A stretch of 64,000 bases of DNA, taken from positions 1,730,695 through 1,794,694 of the forward strand of contig NC_009051.1 of assembly GCF_000015825.1 (NCBI RefSeq), given 5' to 3'. The notes under the pieces were generated by a model. It worked only from the letters and a program-made list of their open reading frames with translations. It was not told the DNA's origin and did no database searches. Origin of the DNA: Methanoculleus marisnigri JR1. Lineage in GTDB: Archaea; Halobacteriota; Methanomicrobia; Methanomicrobiales; Methanoculleaceae. Below are positions 51,924 to 60,249 of the stretch, one piece after another; within the stretch, counting starts at the first letter, position 1; every line of letters begins with the position of its first letter. The position numbers and the translations under genes are program-made.

Positions 51924-52948
51924 CAGAGCGGTGTCACCTCGACCACCATGCCGCCGTTCGGGTAACGCTCGACGACGTACTTCCTGCCCGGCAACCCGGC
52001 ACCGTGCTCGGCAAGCACCCACCACGCCATCTCGATCCGCCCCTCAGAGACTGCATACTCATCGTCATCTAAACCCTCCAGGAATCCGTCGGCGGCACCT
52101 TCCGGCTCGAGCACCCCGTATACGACGGTTCCGTCATCCGTCACCTCCTCGAACGGACGCGCAGTATTGGCAGCGATCCGCTTTAACCGTTCCCGTAGCT
52201 GGACAGAGTCCTTGAAGACCGACGAACAGAAGTGGACTTTCGGGTCGCCGGCAAGTTTCTCCGCCCACTGGCGGGCGCCCTTCACGGCGTTGTGCAGCCC
52301 GTCGTCGAGCTCGAGCCCGCGTTCGCGCATGGCGGCGGCGCAGGTCTCGCCCCACTCCAGCTCGTTGATGTTGAGGAAGTCGAGGAGCGGGAGGGCGGCG
52401 GCAAGATCCTCGATCCCCGGGAGCGCCGGCACCTCGATGCCGATCAGAAAGCCCAGCCGTCGGGCGAGGACGGCGGAGCGGGCGAAATCGGTCTCGAGGA
52501 TCTGCGGCCAGACCTCATGAGGCGGGTGCAGCCGGAGCTCGTCGACCAGCCCCTGCAGGCGCCGGAGCGCGGCTTCGTCCGGCGCAAGGCCGGTGTAGAG
52601 GTGGATCTGGTGATCCGGGCCGAAGTGCTCCTTGAGAGCCCTGCAATAGTCCACCACCCGCTCGATCTCAAGCAGCGGTTCGCCGCCGGTGACGCCGGTC
52701 CCGAGAGCGCTCATGCTCTCCGCAACCTCGATGGCTTCGGACGGCGACGAAACCTGCCGTTCGTTTGCAAACACCACGTCCCGGCCTTTTCGCTCACGCG
52801 AGAGCGGGCAGTACCAGCAGGTGCGGCGACACCGGCCGGTCACGAAAAGGACCATCTTTGCTCCCTGGTGGCAGAGGACGCACCCCGGAGAGAGGAACGG
52901 CCCGCCGGAGGATACTCCCGACTCCTGCGACATACCTGTAGTATTCAT
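51923..52948 (-). CDS. radical SAM protein (COG2108-like)
   Basis: The 341-residue protein shows the radical-SAM cluster motif 'CRRTCWYC' (Cys40, Cys44, Cys47) and an extra 'CVLC' at Cys23/Cys26 that could bind metal. The barrel is 'GTGVTGGEPLLEIERVV', with 'HLYTGLAP' and 'IGIEVPALPG'. Substrate unknown. It is translationally coupled to the cis-prenyltransferase gene (TGATG), so a role in polyprenyl or glycan-lipid modification is possible. I used the ATG at MNTTGMSQ; the longer reading is unlikely. Confidence 0.75.
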   Translation of the reverse strand: MNTTGMSQESGVSSGGPFLSPGCVLCHQGAKMVLFVTGRCRRTCWYCPLSRERKGRDVVFANERQVSSPSEAIEVAESMSALGTGVTGGEPLLEIERVVDYCRALKEHFGPDHQIHLYTGLAPDEAALRRLQGLVDELRLHPPHEVWPQILETDFARSAVLARRLGFLIGIEVPALPGIEDLAAALPLLDFLNINELEWGETCAAAMRERGLELDDGLHNAVKGARQWAEKLAGDPKVHFCSSVFKDSVQLRERLKRIAANTARPFEEVTDDGTVVYGVLEPEGAADGFLEGLDDDEYAVSEGRIEMAWWVLAEHGAGLPGRKYVVERYPNGGMVVEVTPL

Positions 52949-53098
52949 AGGATGGCGGAAGTGAAAAGGTTTGATGGTGACGCCGGGGACGGGAAGAGGC
53001 GTAGATGGCGGCAAAAGAGATTGCAGGATCCGCCGTAAAGAGAGGGGATGGCAGGGCAGGCGGTAACAGGGAAGAACAGGGTCGCTCCGAAATCCTGC

Positions 53099-54259
53099 CT
53101 ACGCCAGGTCCTGTGGCCCCCTCACCCTTCCTTCGTCCACCAGTTCCGTGTAGTCGTCGAACCAGTAGGCCTCCGGGTTGCTCTTATAGACCATGAACCG
53201 CCCGAGGTCCTCCGGGTTTGTCGCCTGGTTATACTTGAAGTAGGTGTACCTGTCCGTCTTCCCGAGCACCTCGATCTTCCCCGTCGCATGGGATATCACG
53301 AACCGGGCCCGCTTCGCAAGCCCCGAGCAGATCGACCGGGCTTGCTCGAATATCCGGTAGGACTCCTCCACCGGCACCGCGAACGTCCTGTTGCCGATCG
53401 CCGGACGGCACTGGAAGACGTAGTAGGGGTTCGCGCCGATGAACGAGAGTTTGTCGAAGAGCGCGGCAAGCACCTCGGGGTCGTCGTTGATGCCGCGGAT
53501 CAGGGGCGTCTGGTTCATGACGACCGCTCCGGCCTCCTGCAGGAGAGCGACCGCCCGGCATGCGGCATCGGTCAGTTCCCTCGGGTGGTTGAACTGCGCC
53601 ATGATGTAGATACGCTTCTCGTCCATACTGTAGTCCCGGATCATGTCGAGCAGCGCCGGATCGTTGATGATCCGGAACGGATTGTATGCAGGCATCTTCG
53701 TGCCGATCCGGATGATCCCGACGTGCTCGATCTCGCGGACCTGCCGGACGATGTCGAGCACCCGGCCGGTCTCGAGGAACAGGGGATCACCCCCGGTAAG
53801 CAGGACGTTCGTGATCTCCGGATGATCCCGGATGTAGGCAAGCCCCGCGGAGATGTCCTTATTCACCTCGCGTGCCTCCTCGATGAAGAGGCGCTTGCGG
53901 AAACAGTAGCGGCAGAGACCGCCGCAGAGGTCGCTGACCAGCAGGAGAGCGGTTTCACGGTATTTATGCTGCAGCCCCGGAGCCCGGGTATACCGGTGCT
54001 CCGACGACGGGTCGAGATGTCCCCAGGGCTCAAGCTCCTCAACGGTCGGCACGATCAGCCGACGGATAGGGTCGGCCGGGTCGTCCCAGTCGATCAGCGA
54101 GAGGTAGTAGTCGTTCGCACGGAACGCGAAGAGGTCGGTCACCTCTGCGAGGCGGGCGCGCTCCTCCGGATCGATACCGGGTACCGAATCGAGCGATGAA
54201 ACATAAATCGGCTTTTTGGTGCTCCCGATCGTTTTTCGGATATCGTATGTCGTGTTCAT
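53099..54259 (-). CDS. KamA-family radical SAM protein (lysine-2,3-aminomutase-like)
   Basis: The 386-residue protein shows 'CGGLCRYC' (Cys112, Cys116, Cys119), 'ITNVLLTGGDPLFLETGRV', 'MAQFNHPRELT', 'NQTPLIRGIND' and 'CRPAIGNRTFAVPV', which place it among KamA-like aminomutases. The PLP-lysine loop of true lysine aminomutase ('PGGGGK') is not evident; a 'HATGKIEVLG' segment sits there. No ablB acetyltransferase is adjacent. It may therefore be a KamA relative with another substrate. GGGAGG lies six bases before the ATG. Confidence 0.85.
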   Translation of the reverse strand: MNTTYDIRKTIGSTKKPIYVSSLDSVPGIDPEERARLAEVTDLFAFRANDYYLSLIDWDDPADPIRRLIVPTVEELEPWGHLDPSSEHRYTRAPGLQHKYRETALLLVSDLCGGLCRYCFRKRLFIEEAREVNKDISAGLAYIRDHPEITNVLLTGGDPLFLETGRVLDIVRQVREIEHVGIIRIGTKMPAYNPFRIINDPALLDMIRDYSMDEKRIYIMAQFNHPRELTDAACRAVALLQEAGAVVMNQTPLIRGINDDPEVLAALFDKLSFIGANPYYVFQCRPAIGNRTFAVPVEESYRIFEQARSICSGLAKRARFVISHATGKIEVLGKTDRYTYFKYNQATNPEDLGRFMVYKSNPEAYWFDDYTELVDEGRVRGPQDLA

Positions 54260-54535
54260 GGAGTACCTCCCAGACGACACTCTCCAGTGCAGGATACAAT
54301 CCGCTAACTGCCGGGGACAGGTGCATGAGAGATCGAGAATGAAATCCGATCTGCGCAAAGGGTTCATGAGAGTTTCATGTTCTCATGCAGGAAACCGTCG
54401 CTCCGACATGCGTCATTGAGTGTCGGATTACGTATTGTACCTCAAAAGGGTCCTAAGGATATTTATATCTTCGGTTGGGGGCGCAATGCTGCAAAAGCAG
54501 CGACCGCCCCCTTATTTAAAGCAATGGATATCGGA
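54260..54535. other. intergenic leader with strong nested hairpin at 54477-54511
   Basis: GGGGGCG (54477-54483) pairs with CGCCCCC (54505-54511), with an inner GCTGC/GCAGC stem and an AAAA loop. On the minus strand this sits just after the oapC gene (possible terminator). It is followed by 'GATATAAATATCC' (54456-54470), a TATA-like element that would give the KamA-family gene a leader of about 180 bases. No protein gene is seen. Confidence 0.5.
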
Positions 54536-54913
54536 TCACTTCTTTTTCTTGACCATGGAGAGGATATCCACAACGTATTTTCCTTCCTTTTCCAGTCCGA
54601 CGACGACCTCGTCCGACCGGGCCAGCTTCTCGATATTCAGTTCGTACGATCCGGGACCGAGGATACGGATGCTCTCTATACGCTCGAAGACCTCGATCTC
54701 CTCGGTTTTCCGTCGATCCTGCTGGACCTCAAGCACTTCCTCGCCCGTCTCCCGGGCGATCTCGTCGATGGTCTTCTCCTTCAGCACGTCGTCGTGCCGT
54801 TCAGCCTCACGGATGTAGAGAAACTTCTTCCCGCCGCAGCTCGGGCATCCTTTCAGTATCTTCGTCGAACCGTCTTCGAACTCTCTGCCGCATTGTGTAC
54901 ACTTGTGAGGCAT
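54536..54913 (-). CDS. oapC: Zn-ribbon protein OapC-like
   Basis: The 125-residue protein has an N-terminal zinc ribbon ('HKCTQCGRE', 'CPSCGGKKF'). A central acidic region ('EEVLEVQQDRRKTEEIEVF') and a C-terminal beta segment ending in lysines ('GKYVVDILSMVKKKK') follow. It lies directly downstream of DUF2073 and Era-like GTPase genes, the same trio described near an origin in haloarchaea (oapA-oapB-oapC). Function unknown. Confidence 0.8.
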   Translation of the reverse strand: MPHKCTQCGREFEDGSTKILKGCPSCGGKKFLYIREAERHDDVLKEKTIDEIARETGEEVLEVQQDRRKTEEIEVFERIESIRILGPGSYELNIEKLARSDEVVVGLEKEGKYVVDILSMVKKKK

Positions 54914-54933
54914 ATATCACCTCTGATACCCGT

Positions 54934-55308
54934 TCATCTCGACGAGGAGACCCATGCGCTGATGAGATCCTTCTCCTTCTTGAGTGTCTTGAGCTGGTTG
55001 GCGGGCCCAATCACGGTCAACCGGGTCTCGGAGCGTTTCCCCCCGAGAAGTTTCGCCAGGAACCCATTCTGGGCATCCCTGATCGGATAGGTCTCCATCT
55101 CGATCCCGGAGAATCCGTCCGGCGCGATCTCCCGCATCGTGATCTCGATGAGCTTGCTCTGCTCGTCCGGCGCGAGCCCCTTCTCCAGGATAACGATGTT
55201 TCCTTCCATGACGTCATCGAGGATCAGGCGGATCTTCTCCATCGCGGTGAGACGCTCGAGACGTTCCGCAGAAATCAGGTCGATTTGTACACCCTGTATC
55301 ATCTCCAT
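54934..55308 (-). CDS. oapB: DUF2073 protein OapB-like
   Basis: The 124-residue protein matches DUF2073: 'VQIDLISAERLERL', 'KIRLILDDVMEGNIVILEKG', 'DGFSGIEMETYPI', 'RLTVIGPANQLKTL'. The ATG overlaps the GTPase stop (TGATG); a GTG one base earlier is the alternative start. It probably binds or modulates the GTPase upstream, judging by coupling only. Confidence 0.82.
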   Translation of the reverse strand: MEMIQGVQIDLISAERLERLTAMEKIRLILDDVMEGNIVILEKGLAPDEQSKLIEITMREIAPDGFSGIEMETYPIRDAQNGFLAKLLGGKRSETRLTVIGPANQLKTLKKEKDLISAWVSSSR

Positions 55309-55949
55309 CACCCGAAATATGACGTCATCTGCTCGTATAACTCTTCCACGTTGTTTCCTTCGAGACCGGATATGGCAATCACGGGGTGCTGGGGAAACGC
55401 ACTCTTGATCCGCGCGGGAGACGCGTCGGGAAGATCGTTTTTGTTTGCAACGATCAGGACCGGGAGTTTCCGGCTCTCGATGATACCGACAAGCATGATG
55501 TTCACCTGCTGGAACGGGTCCAGCGTGGAGTCGAGCATGTAGATGACGCCATCGATATCCTCGCGGAGCCAGTGCATCGCCTCGGCAACACCCTCGGTCG
55601 CCTCCCGTGCCCGCTTGACCGCTTCCTCCTTATCGATGCCGTACTCGACGAACTCATTGTAGTCGATCTTGGTCGTCACGCCCGGCGTATCGACGATGTC
55701 GATGGTGATCGAACTGCCGTTCTGGCCCGTGATGGTGATATCCTCTTTGCGCCGGACACGCCGGGTTTCGTGAGGCACCTCACTGACCGGGCCGACCGCA
55801 TCGCCGACCCAATCCCGCACAATCCGGTTCGCAAGCGTTGTCTTGCCGGCATTGGGAGGGCCGTAGATCCCGATGCGGCAGGTCCGCTTCTTAAAGAGCA
55901 CCTTCAATAGCCCCGAGATCTTTCTTTTCGTACGAACTAAGAATGTCAT
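55308..55949 (-). CDS. oapA: Era-like GTPase OapA
   Basis: In this 213-residue protein, after a basic N-terminus, the G domain shows 'GIYGPPNAGKTTLANRIV' (G1), 'TIDIVDTPGVTT' (G3), 'VLIVANKNDLP' (G4) and 'IAISGLEGNNVEEL' (G5). It is first gene of the oapA-oapB-oapC unit. It is divergent from the CBS-domain operon across 210 bp, so the two units may share control. Confidence 0.87.
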   Translation of the reverse strand: MTFLVRTKRKISGLLKVLFKKRTCRIGIYGPPNAGKTTLANRIVRDWVGDAVGPVSEVPHETRRVRRKEDITITGQNGSSITIDIVDTPGVTTKIDYNEFVEYGIDKEEAVKRAREATEGVAEAMHWLREDIDGVIYMLDSTLDPFQQVNIMLVGIIESRKLPVLIVANKNDLPDASPARIKSAFPQHPVIAISGLEGNNVEELYEQMTSYFG

Positions 55950-56159
55950 TAAGCTCCCTCAGATAGGCCAATTTGCCTATACGTAAGTGAGTTGTGGCAC
56001 TCACAAATAAATATAATTATATGTTCCGTCCGGCACATTCTCCTCATTTTGAAGACAAACAACATTCCCGGAGTGAGAGAATTCTTTTATACTGCTGAAA
56101 CCTAGATAGACTTGCACCTGGAGAATTGGCTCTAATTGCGGCCAGATTAGGAGAATCCC

Positions 56160-56723
56160 ATGATGAATAATAGCGATGCCATCCGTTTCGAGACACGCAT
56201 ACCAGTCAGGGAGGTCATGCAGAGCCATCCGACAACAATCGATGTTGGTGAGACTGTCGCCCGGGCGGCGCAGATCATGTGCCGCGATGAGGTCGGCAGC
56301 TGCATTGTGCTGCAGAACAACCTGCCCACCGGGATCGTCACGGAGGAGGATATCAACTGCAAAGTCGTGGCTAAAGACTTGAAACCGGGTGATATTCGCG
56401 TCAGCGAGATCATGAGCACCCCCCTGATCACGATCGGTGCCGACAAGCTCGTCGGGGACGCCGCGGCAATGATGGTGAAACACCGTGTCCGCAGACTCCC
56501 CGTCGTTGAAGATCAGATGGTCATCGGGATCGTGACTGTTCGGGACATCCTCACCGTCGCGGCCGAAGTGAACGAGCTGCTGGCGGATCTCATAGAAATC
56601 AACCGCGAAGAGGAGTATGCCATGGGGGTCTGCGACCGGTGCGGGAACATCTCCGACGACTTATCAAGGGTCGACAACCTTATGCTCTGCCCCGCCTGTC
56701 GGGAAGAGGAGCAGTTGCTATGA
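56160..56723 (+). CDS. two-CBS protein with C-terminal zinc ribbon
   Basis: The 187-residue protein has CBS motifs at about 15-68 ('VREVMQSHPTTIDVG', 'GIVTEEDI') and 80-132 ('VSEIMSTPLITIGAD', 'RLPVVEDQMVIGIVTVRDI'). A zinc ribbon follows (Cys158, Cys161, Cys177, Cys180). CBS pairs bind adenosine nucleotides or SAM. The ribbon suggests binding of protein or nucleic acid. It is the first of five CBS genes, and its stop overlaps the next start (ATGA). Confidence 0.85.
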   Translation: MMNNSDAIRFETRIPVREVMQSHPTTIDVGETVARAAQIMCRDEVGSCIVLQNNLPTGIVTEEDINCKVVAKDLKPGDIRVSEIMSTPLITIGADKLVGDAAAMMVKHRVRRLPVVEDQMVIGIVTVRDILTVAAEVNELLADLIEINREEEYAMGVCDRCGNISDDLSRVDNLMLCPACREEEQLL

Positions 56724-57475
56724 AGGTGGCCTCAAACCTGATGGTGGAGATTCCCACCCTGCGCTACGACGATTACGTCACGAAAGCACGGAGCATCCTC
56801 CGGGACGACGTCTTTCGCGAACTCTACATCGTGGACGAAAAGAACCGTCTGAGAGGGTATCTCGACATCTCCGACGTCCTGCGAGTCATGGACACCAAGT
56901 CGAACGTCACGATCAAAGGGTTTGTTCGGGAGGCGGCCCGGGTCTCCCGGGACACCCCCCTTGCAGAGGCAGGCGTCGCTATAATGAACGCCCGTACAAA
57001 CAGCGCTGCGGTAGTCAACGAAGACGGTGTATACCAGGGAGGGGTGCTCTTCTCCGAACTCTTCCCCGTCCTGATCTCCCGTCGCACCATCCCCGGCAGG
57101 GTCGAGGACGCCATGTCGCGAGAACCCGTCACCAGCACGCCGGACGAACCCGTACACCGCATTTACAGCCTGATCGTCGCGAGCGGGTTTACCGCGTTTC
57201 CGGTGGTGCAGAAGAAAGAGACTATCGGCATAGTCTCCCGCCGGGATCTCCTGCGCGCCGGAAGTGTCCGCACATCGGTGAAGAACCAGGCGGACACCAC
57301 CGTTGAGCGGGTGATGACGACACCCGTCATCTCGGTGACGCCTGGCGACACGATAGCAACGGCGAGCCGGCTGATGGTCGAACACGACGTCAGCATGCTC
57401 CCGGTCATCGACGAGAAAAAGCAGCTCGTCGGCGTTATCGACCGTCATGACGTCCTCAGTGGCCGCTTGCCCTGA
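56720..57475 (+). CDS. four-CBS-domain protein
   Basis: In this 251-residue protein four CBS motifs fill the chain. The last two are the most canonical ('VEDAMSREPVTSTPDE' with 'IGIVSRRDLL'; 'VERVMTTPVISVTPGD' with 'VGVIDRHDVL'). The first pair is more diverged. There is no attached enzymatic domain. The frame extends upstream into the preceding gene but the ATG at 56720 gives the natural start. It is probably a nucleotide-sensing regulatory subunit. Confidence 0.82.
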   Translation: MKVASNLMVEIPTLRYDDYVTKARSILRDDVFRELYIVDEKNRLRGYLDISDVLRVMDTKSNVTIKGFVREAARVSRDTPLAEAGVAIMNARTNSAAVVNEDGVYQGGVLFSELFPVLISRRTIPGRVEDAMSREPVTSTPDEPVHRIYSLIVASGFTAFPVVQKKETIGIVSRRDLLRAGSVRTSVKNQADTTVERVMTTPVISVTPGDTIATASRLMVEHDVSMLPVIDEKKQLVGVIDRHDVLSGRLP

Positions 57476-57513
57476 GGAAGACTCCAAATACCACAATTTC
57501 AAAGGAGGATAGG

Positions 57514-58461
57514 ATGCAACCCAACTCGAATAACTCGGATAAGAAACCGGCCGACAGGCTCCTGAAGATGCCGGGCACACGCGAACGCGGGCCGGTCGAC
57601 TTCAAGACAAAGATCGCCGGGTATGAAGGCGAGATCATGGCAATCGCCACGAGAGACGTTGTTGTGGCGCAGCAGACGACCACGATCATCCAGGCAGTCG
57701 GGATCATGACCCGGGAAGGATTCCGCAGGCTGCCGGTCGTCGACGCGGGGACGCGCCATCTCCGGGGGATCGTGACCGTCGGCGACATCATCGACTTCAT
57801 GGGCGGCGGCGACAAGTTCAACCTTGTTCAGGTGAAGCATGGAGGGAACTTCCTCGCGGCCATCAACGAGGGGCTCCGCGAGATCATGACTCCGCACCTG
57901 GTCACCATGCCCATAACCGGAGCCATCGCCGACGCGGTCGAGATCATTGTCAACAAAAATATCGGCGGAATCCCCATCACCGACGCCGAAGGGGAACTGA
58001 AGGGCATCGTGACCGAGCGAGACGTGATGAAGGTGCTCGCCACCGAGCACTCGGGCCGCAAGGCGGAAGATATCATGAACGCTTCGGTACGCGTCACCGG
58101 TCCCGACACACCGATCGGCAATGTCTGCCGGGAGATGGTGAGATGCCGGTTCAGGCGCCTTCCGGTCGTCGCCGACGACGTTCTCTGCGGGATCGTTACC
58201 GCTACCGATATTATGAGTTATCTCGGGAAGGGCAAGGCGTTCGAGCAGTTGACGACCGGGGACTCCGCCGAGGTCATGGGGGCGCCGGTGCGGTCGCTTC
58301 TCTCCGGGGAGTTACACACCATCACACCCGACCGGAACATCCACGACATCGCTCTCGAGATGATCCGGCGGCGTGTCGGGGCGCTCCCGGTCATAGAAGA
58401 CTCGCACCTTGTCGGACTCGTGACGGAATACGACCTTGTAAAAGCATTTTCTGGGGAGTGA
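57514..58461 (+). CDS. four-CBS-domain protein with N-terminal extension
   Basis: In this 315-residue protein a polar N-terminal tail of about 40 residues precedes four CBS motifs ('IMAIATRDVVVAQQTTT', 'IMTPHLVTMPITG', 'IMNASVRVTGPDT', then a longer loop before 'LHTITPDRNIHDIAL'). AGGAGG lies 8 bases upstream of the ATG. The gap from the previous gene is 38 bp. The four motifs should fold into two Bateman modules. Confidence 0.83.
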   Translation: MQPNSNNSDKKPADRLLKMPGTRERGPVDFKTKIAGYEGEIMAIATRDVVVAQQTTTIIQAVGIMTREGFRRLPVVDAGTRHLRGIVTVGDIIDFMGGGDKFNLVQVKHGGNFLAAINEGLREIMTPHLVTMPITGAIADAVEIIVNKNIGGIPITDAEGELKGIVTERDVMKVLATEHSGRKAEDIMNASVRVTGPDTPIGNVCREMVRCRFRRLPVVADDVLCGIVTATDIMSYLGKGKAFEQLTTGDSAEVMGAPVRSLLSGELHTITPDRNIHDIALEMIRRRVGALPVIEDSHLVGLVTEYDLVKAFSGE

Positions 58462-58468
58462 TGTGAAG

Positions 58469-59308
58469 ATGCGTGCCATTGATGTGATGGCATCTCCGGT
58501 GTACGTCGTTGCACCGGAGGATAACGTCGCCTATGCGCGAAACCTCATGCTCAAACACCGGGTGTCGAGGCTGCCCGTCATGGAAGGGGACGAACTCCGG
58601 GGCATCCTCACCAAGAAGGATATCGCTTACCGGCTCAGGCAGACGGAACCGATGTGGCGGCGGCGCCCGATCGACCGGATTCCGGTCAGCATCCTGATGG
58701 CGCTGGAGCCGATCACGATCGCACCGGAGACCGGCATCCGCGATATCGCGGCTATCATGCTCGATCGAGACATCTCGGGGCTTCCGGTGGTCAACGAAGG
58801 CAAGGTGAGCGGCATCGTCACCAAACTGGATCTGATGCGTTCGGCCCATATCCGGGGACTCACCGCACAGGTCAGCGAGATCATGGAGGATGCGGCCACG
58901 GTCAACCGGTATCACTCGCTCGACCACGTCATCGACACGATAAAGGGAAAAAACGATAAACTTATTGTCGTTAACGACAATGGAAGCCTTGCCGGCATAA
59001 TTACGGAGAGTAACCTCGCATTTTACGAGTATCTGGACGAGCGGATGAACCTGCCCAAAAAGGATGTTACTCACCTCAGGAAAGAGGGGCCGGCGGGGCA
59101 GAAACGCTTCAGATACGTCGTCGAGGTATCGGCAGTTGCGGAAGACATCATGAGCCGCCCGGTCATCACCGTGTCCCCCGATGCATCCCTCCAGGATGCC
59201 GTCGGGCTGATGCTGGACCACCAGATCAACAGCCTCGTCGTCGTGAAGGACGGTGATATCCGCGGTATGCTCAAGAGAGATGATATCATCAAGGAAGTGG
59301 CAAAATGA
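58469..59308 (+). CDS. four-CBS-domain protein
   Basis: The 279-residue protein shows 'IDVMASPVYVVAPEDN' with 'RGILTKKDI', 'SILMALEPITIAPETG' with 'SGIVTKLDLM', 'VSEIMEDAATVNRYHS' with 'AGIITESNL', and 'EDIMSRPVITVSPDAS' with 'RGMLKRDDII'. The third motif is the most diverged. A GTG at 58463 is an alternative start close to GGGGAG; the ATG six bases later was chosen. The stop overlaps the next gene (ATGA). Confidence 0.83.
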   Translation: MRAIDVMASPVYVVAPEDNVAYARNLMLKHRVSRLPVMEGDELRGILTKKDIAYRLRQTEPMWRRRPIDRIPVSILMALEPITIAPETGIRDIAAIMLDRDISGLPVVNEGKVSGIVTKLDLMRSAHIRGLTAQVSEIMEDAATVNRYHSLDHVIDTIKGKNDKLIVVNDNGSLAGIITESNLAFYEYLDERMNLPKKDVTHLRKEGPAGQKRFRYVVEVSAVAEDIMSRPVITVSPDASLQDAVGLMLDHQINSLVVVKDGDIRGMLKRDDIIKEVAK

Positions 59309-60087
59309 GCGACAGATTTCAGGTACTCGTCAAAGACGTGATGGCAAAACCGATCACCATCGCGAAGTCCGCCTTTGTCAGCGAAGCGCTCGATAAGATG
59401 CTTGGCGAAGGCGTCGATCCGCTTATCGTGACCAACAACGGCACGGTCATCGGAACGACGTCCCGCGCGGCAATCGCTGAGACGCTCGGGAGCAGGAAGA
59501 CCCAGGCGCTGAAGGCCACATCCATTCATGTCGCGAACACGGTCGAGGAAGACTTCACCTCCGCGTATCCCGACCAGAGCATCGACATTCTGGTGCCGCT
59601 GCTCCAGCACTACAAGCTGGTCGTGGTCTTCGATGCCGAGCACCGCCTGATCGGGCAGGTGACGGCGGGCGACATCCTGAAGGTGCTCCGCCCGGCGGGC
59701 GGCATCCTCGACGTCATGGAGCCGGCGCACACCATTCAGGGCGAGGAACGCGCCGTCCACCTCCGCCGCAGGATGCTTGACGGCGAGATCGACCGGTTCA
59801 TCGTCGAGGACGGCGACAGAGTCCTCGGCATCGTCACGGAGACCGATGTCGCAAAAGCGCTCCATGCGTTCAAGGATCTCGTGGAGGGGACGCACCAGGA
59901 CTACCGGATCAGGAACCTCCTCGTGCGTGACATCATGACCGCGCCCCTGATCTCGATGGACGCGGATACGGATGTCTCCGACGTCATCGACCTGATGCTC
60001 AAGAAGAACATCAGTTCCGTCCCGATCAAACAGAACGGCAAGATCACGGGCGTCGCGACCCGGAACTCACTCATCCAGGCCCTGTGA
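59305..60087 (+). CDS. four-CBS-domain protein
   Basis: The 260-residue protein shows 'VKDVMAKPITIAKSAF', a diverged second unit ('YKLVVVFDAEHRLIGQVTAG'), a third ('RFIVEDGDRVLGIVTETDV') and a canonical fourth ('VRDIMTAPLISMDADT', 'ITGVATRNSLIQAL'). It is the last gene of the CBS operon, followed by the palindromic repeat region. Confidence 0.83.
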   Translation: MSDRFQVLVKDVMAKPITIAKSAFVSEALDKMLGEGVDPLIVTNNGTVIGTTSRAAIAETLGSRKTQALKATSIHVANTVEEDFTSAYPDQSIDILVPLLQHYKLVVVFDAEHRLIGQVTAGDILKVLRPAGGILDVMEPAHTIQGEERAVHLRRRMLDGEIDRFIVEDGDRVLGIVTETDVAKALHAFKDLVEGTHQDYRIRNLLVRDIMTAPLISMDADTDVSDVIDLMLKKNISSVPIKQNGKITGVATRNSLIQAL

Positions 60088-60249
60088 AGGAACCTGAAAC
60101 CAACTCTTTTTCGGCGGGGAGCTTGATGCTCCGGGTTTAAATCTCAAAGTGTAGACTTGCGGGAACTCATTGAAGGGCGACTCATTGGATGTCCTTCAGA
60201 CCATCGCTCATCGCGTACACGGATTCCCATCGGATATCGCCACGCACTG

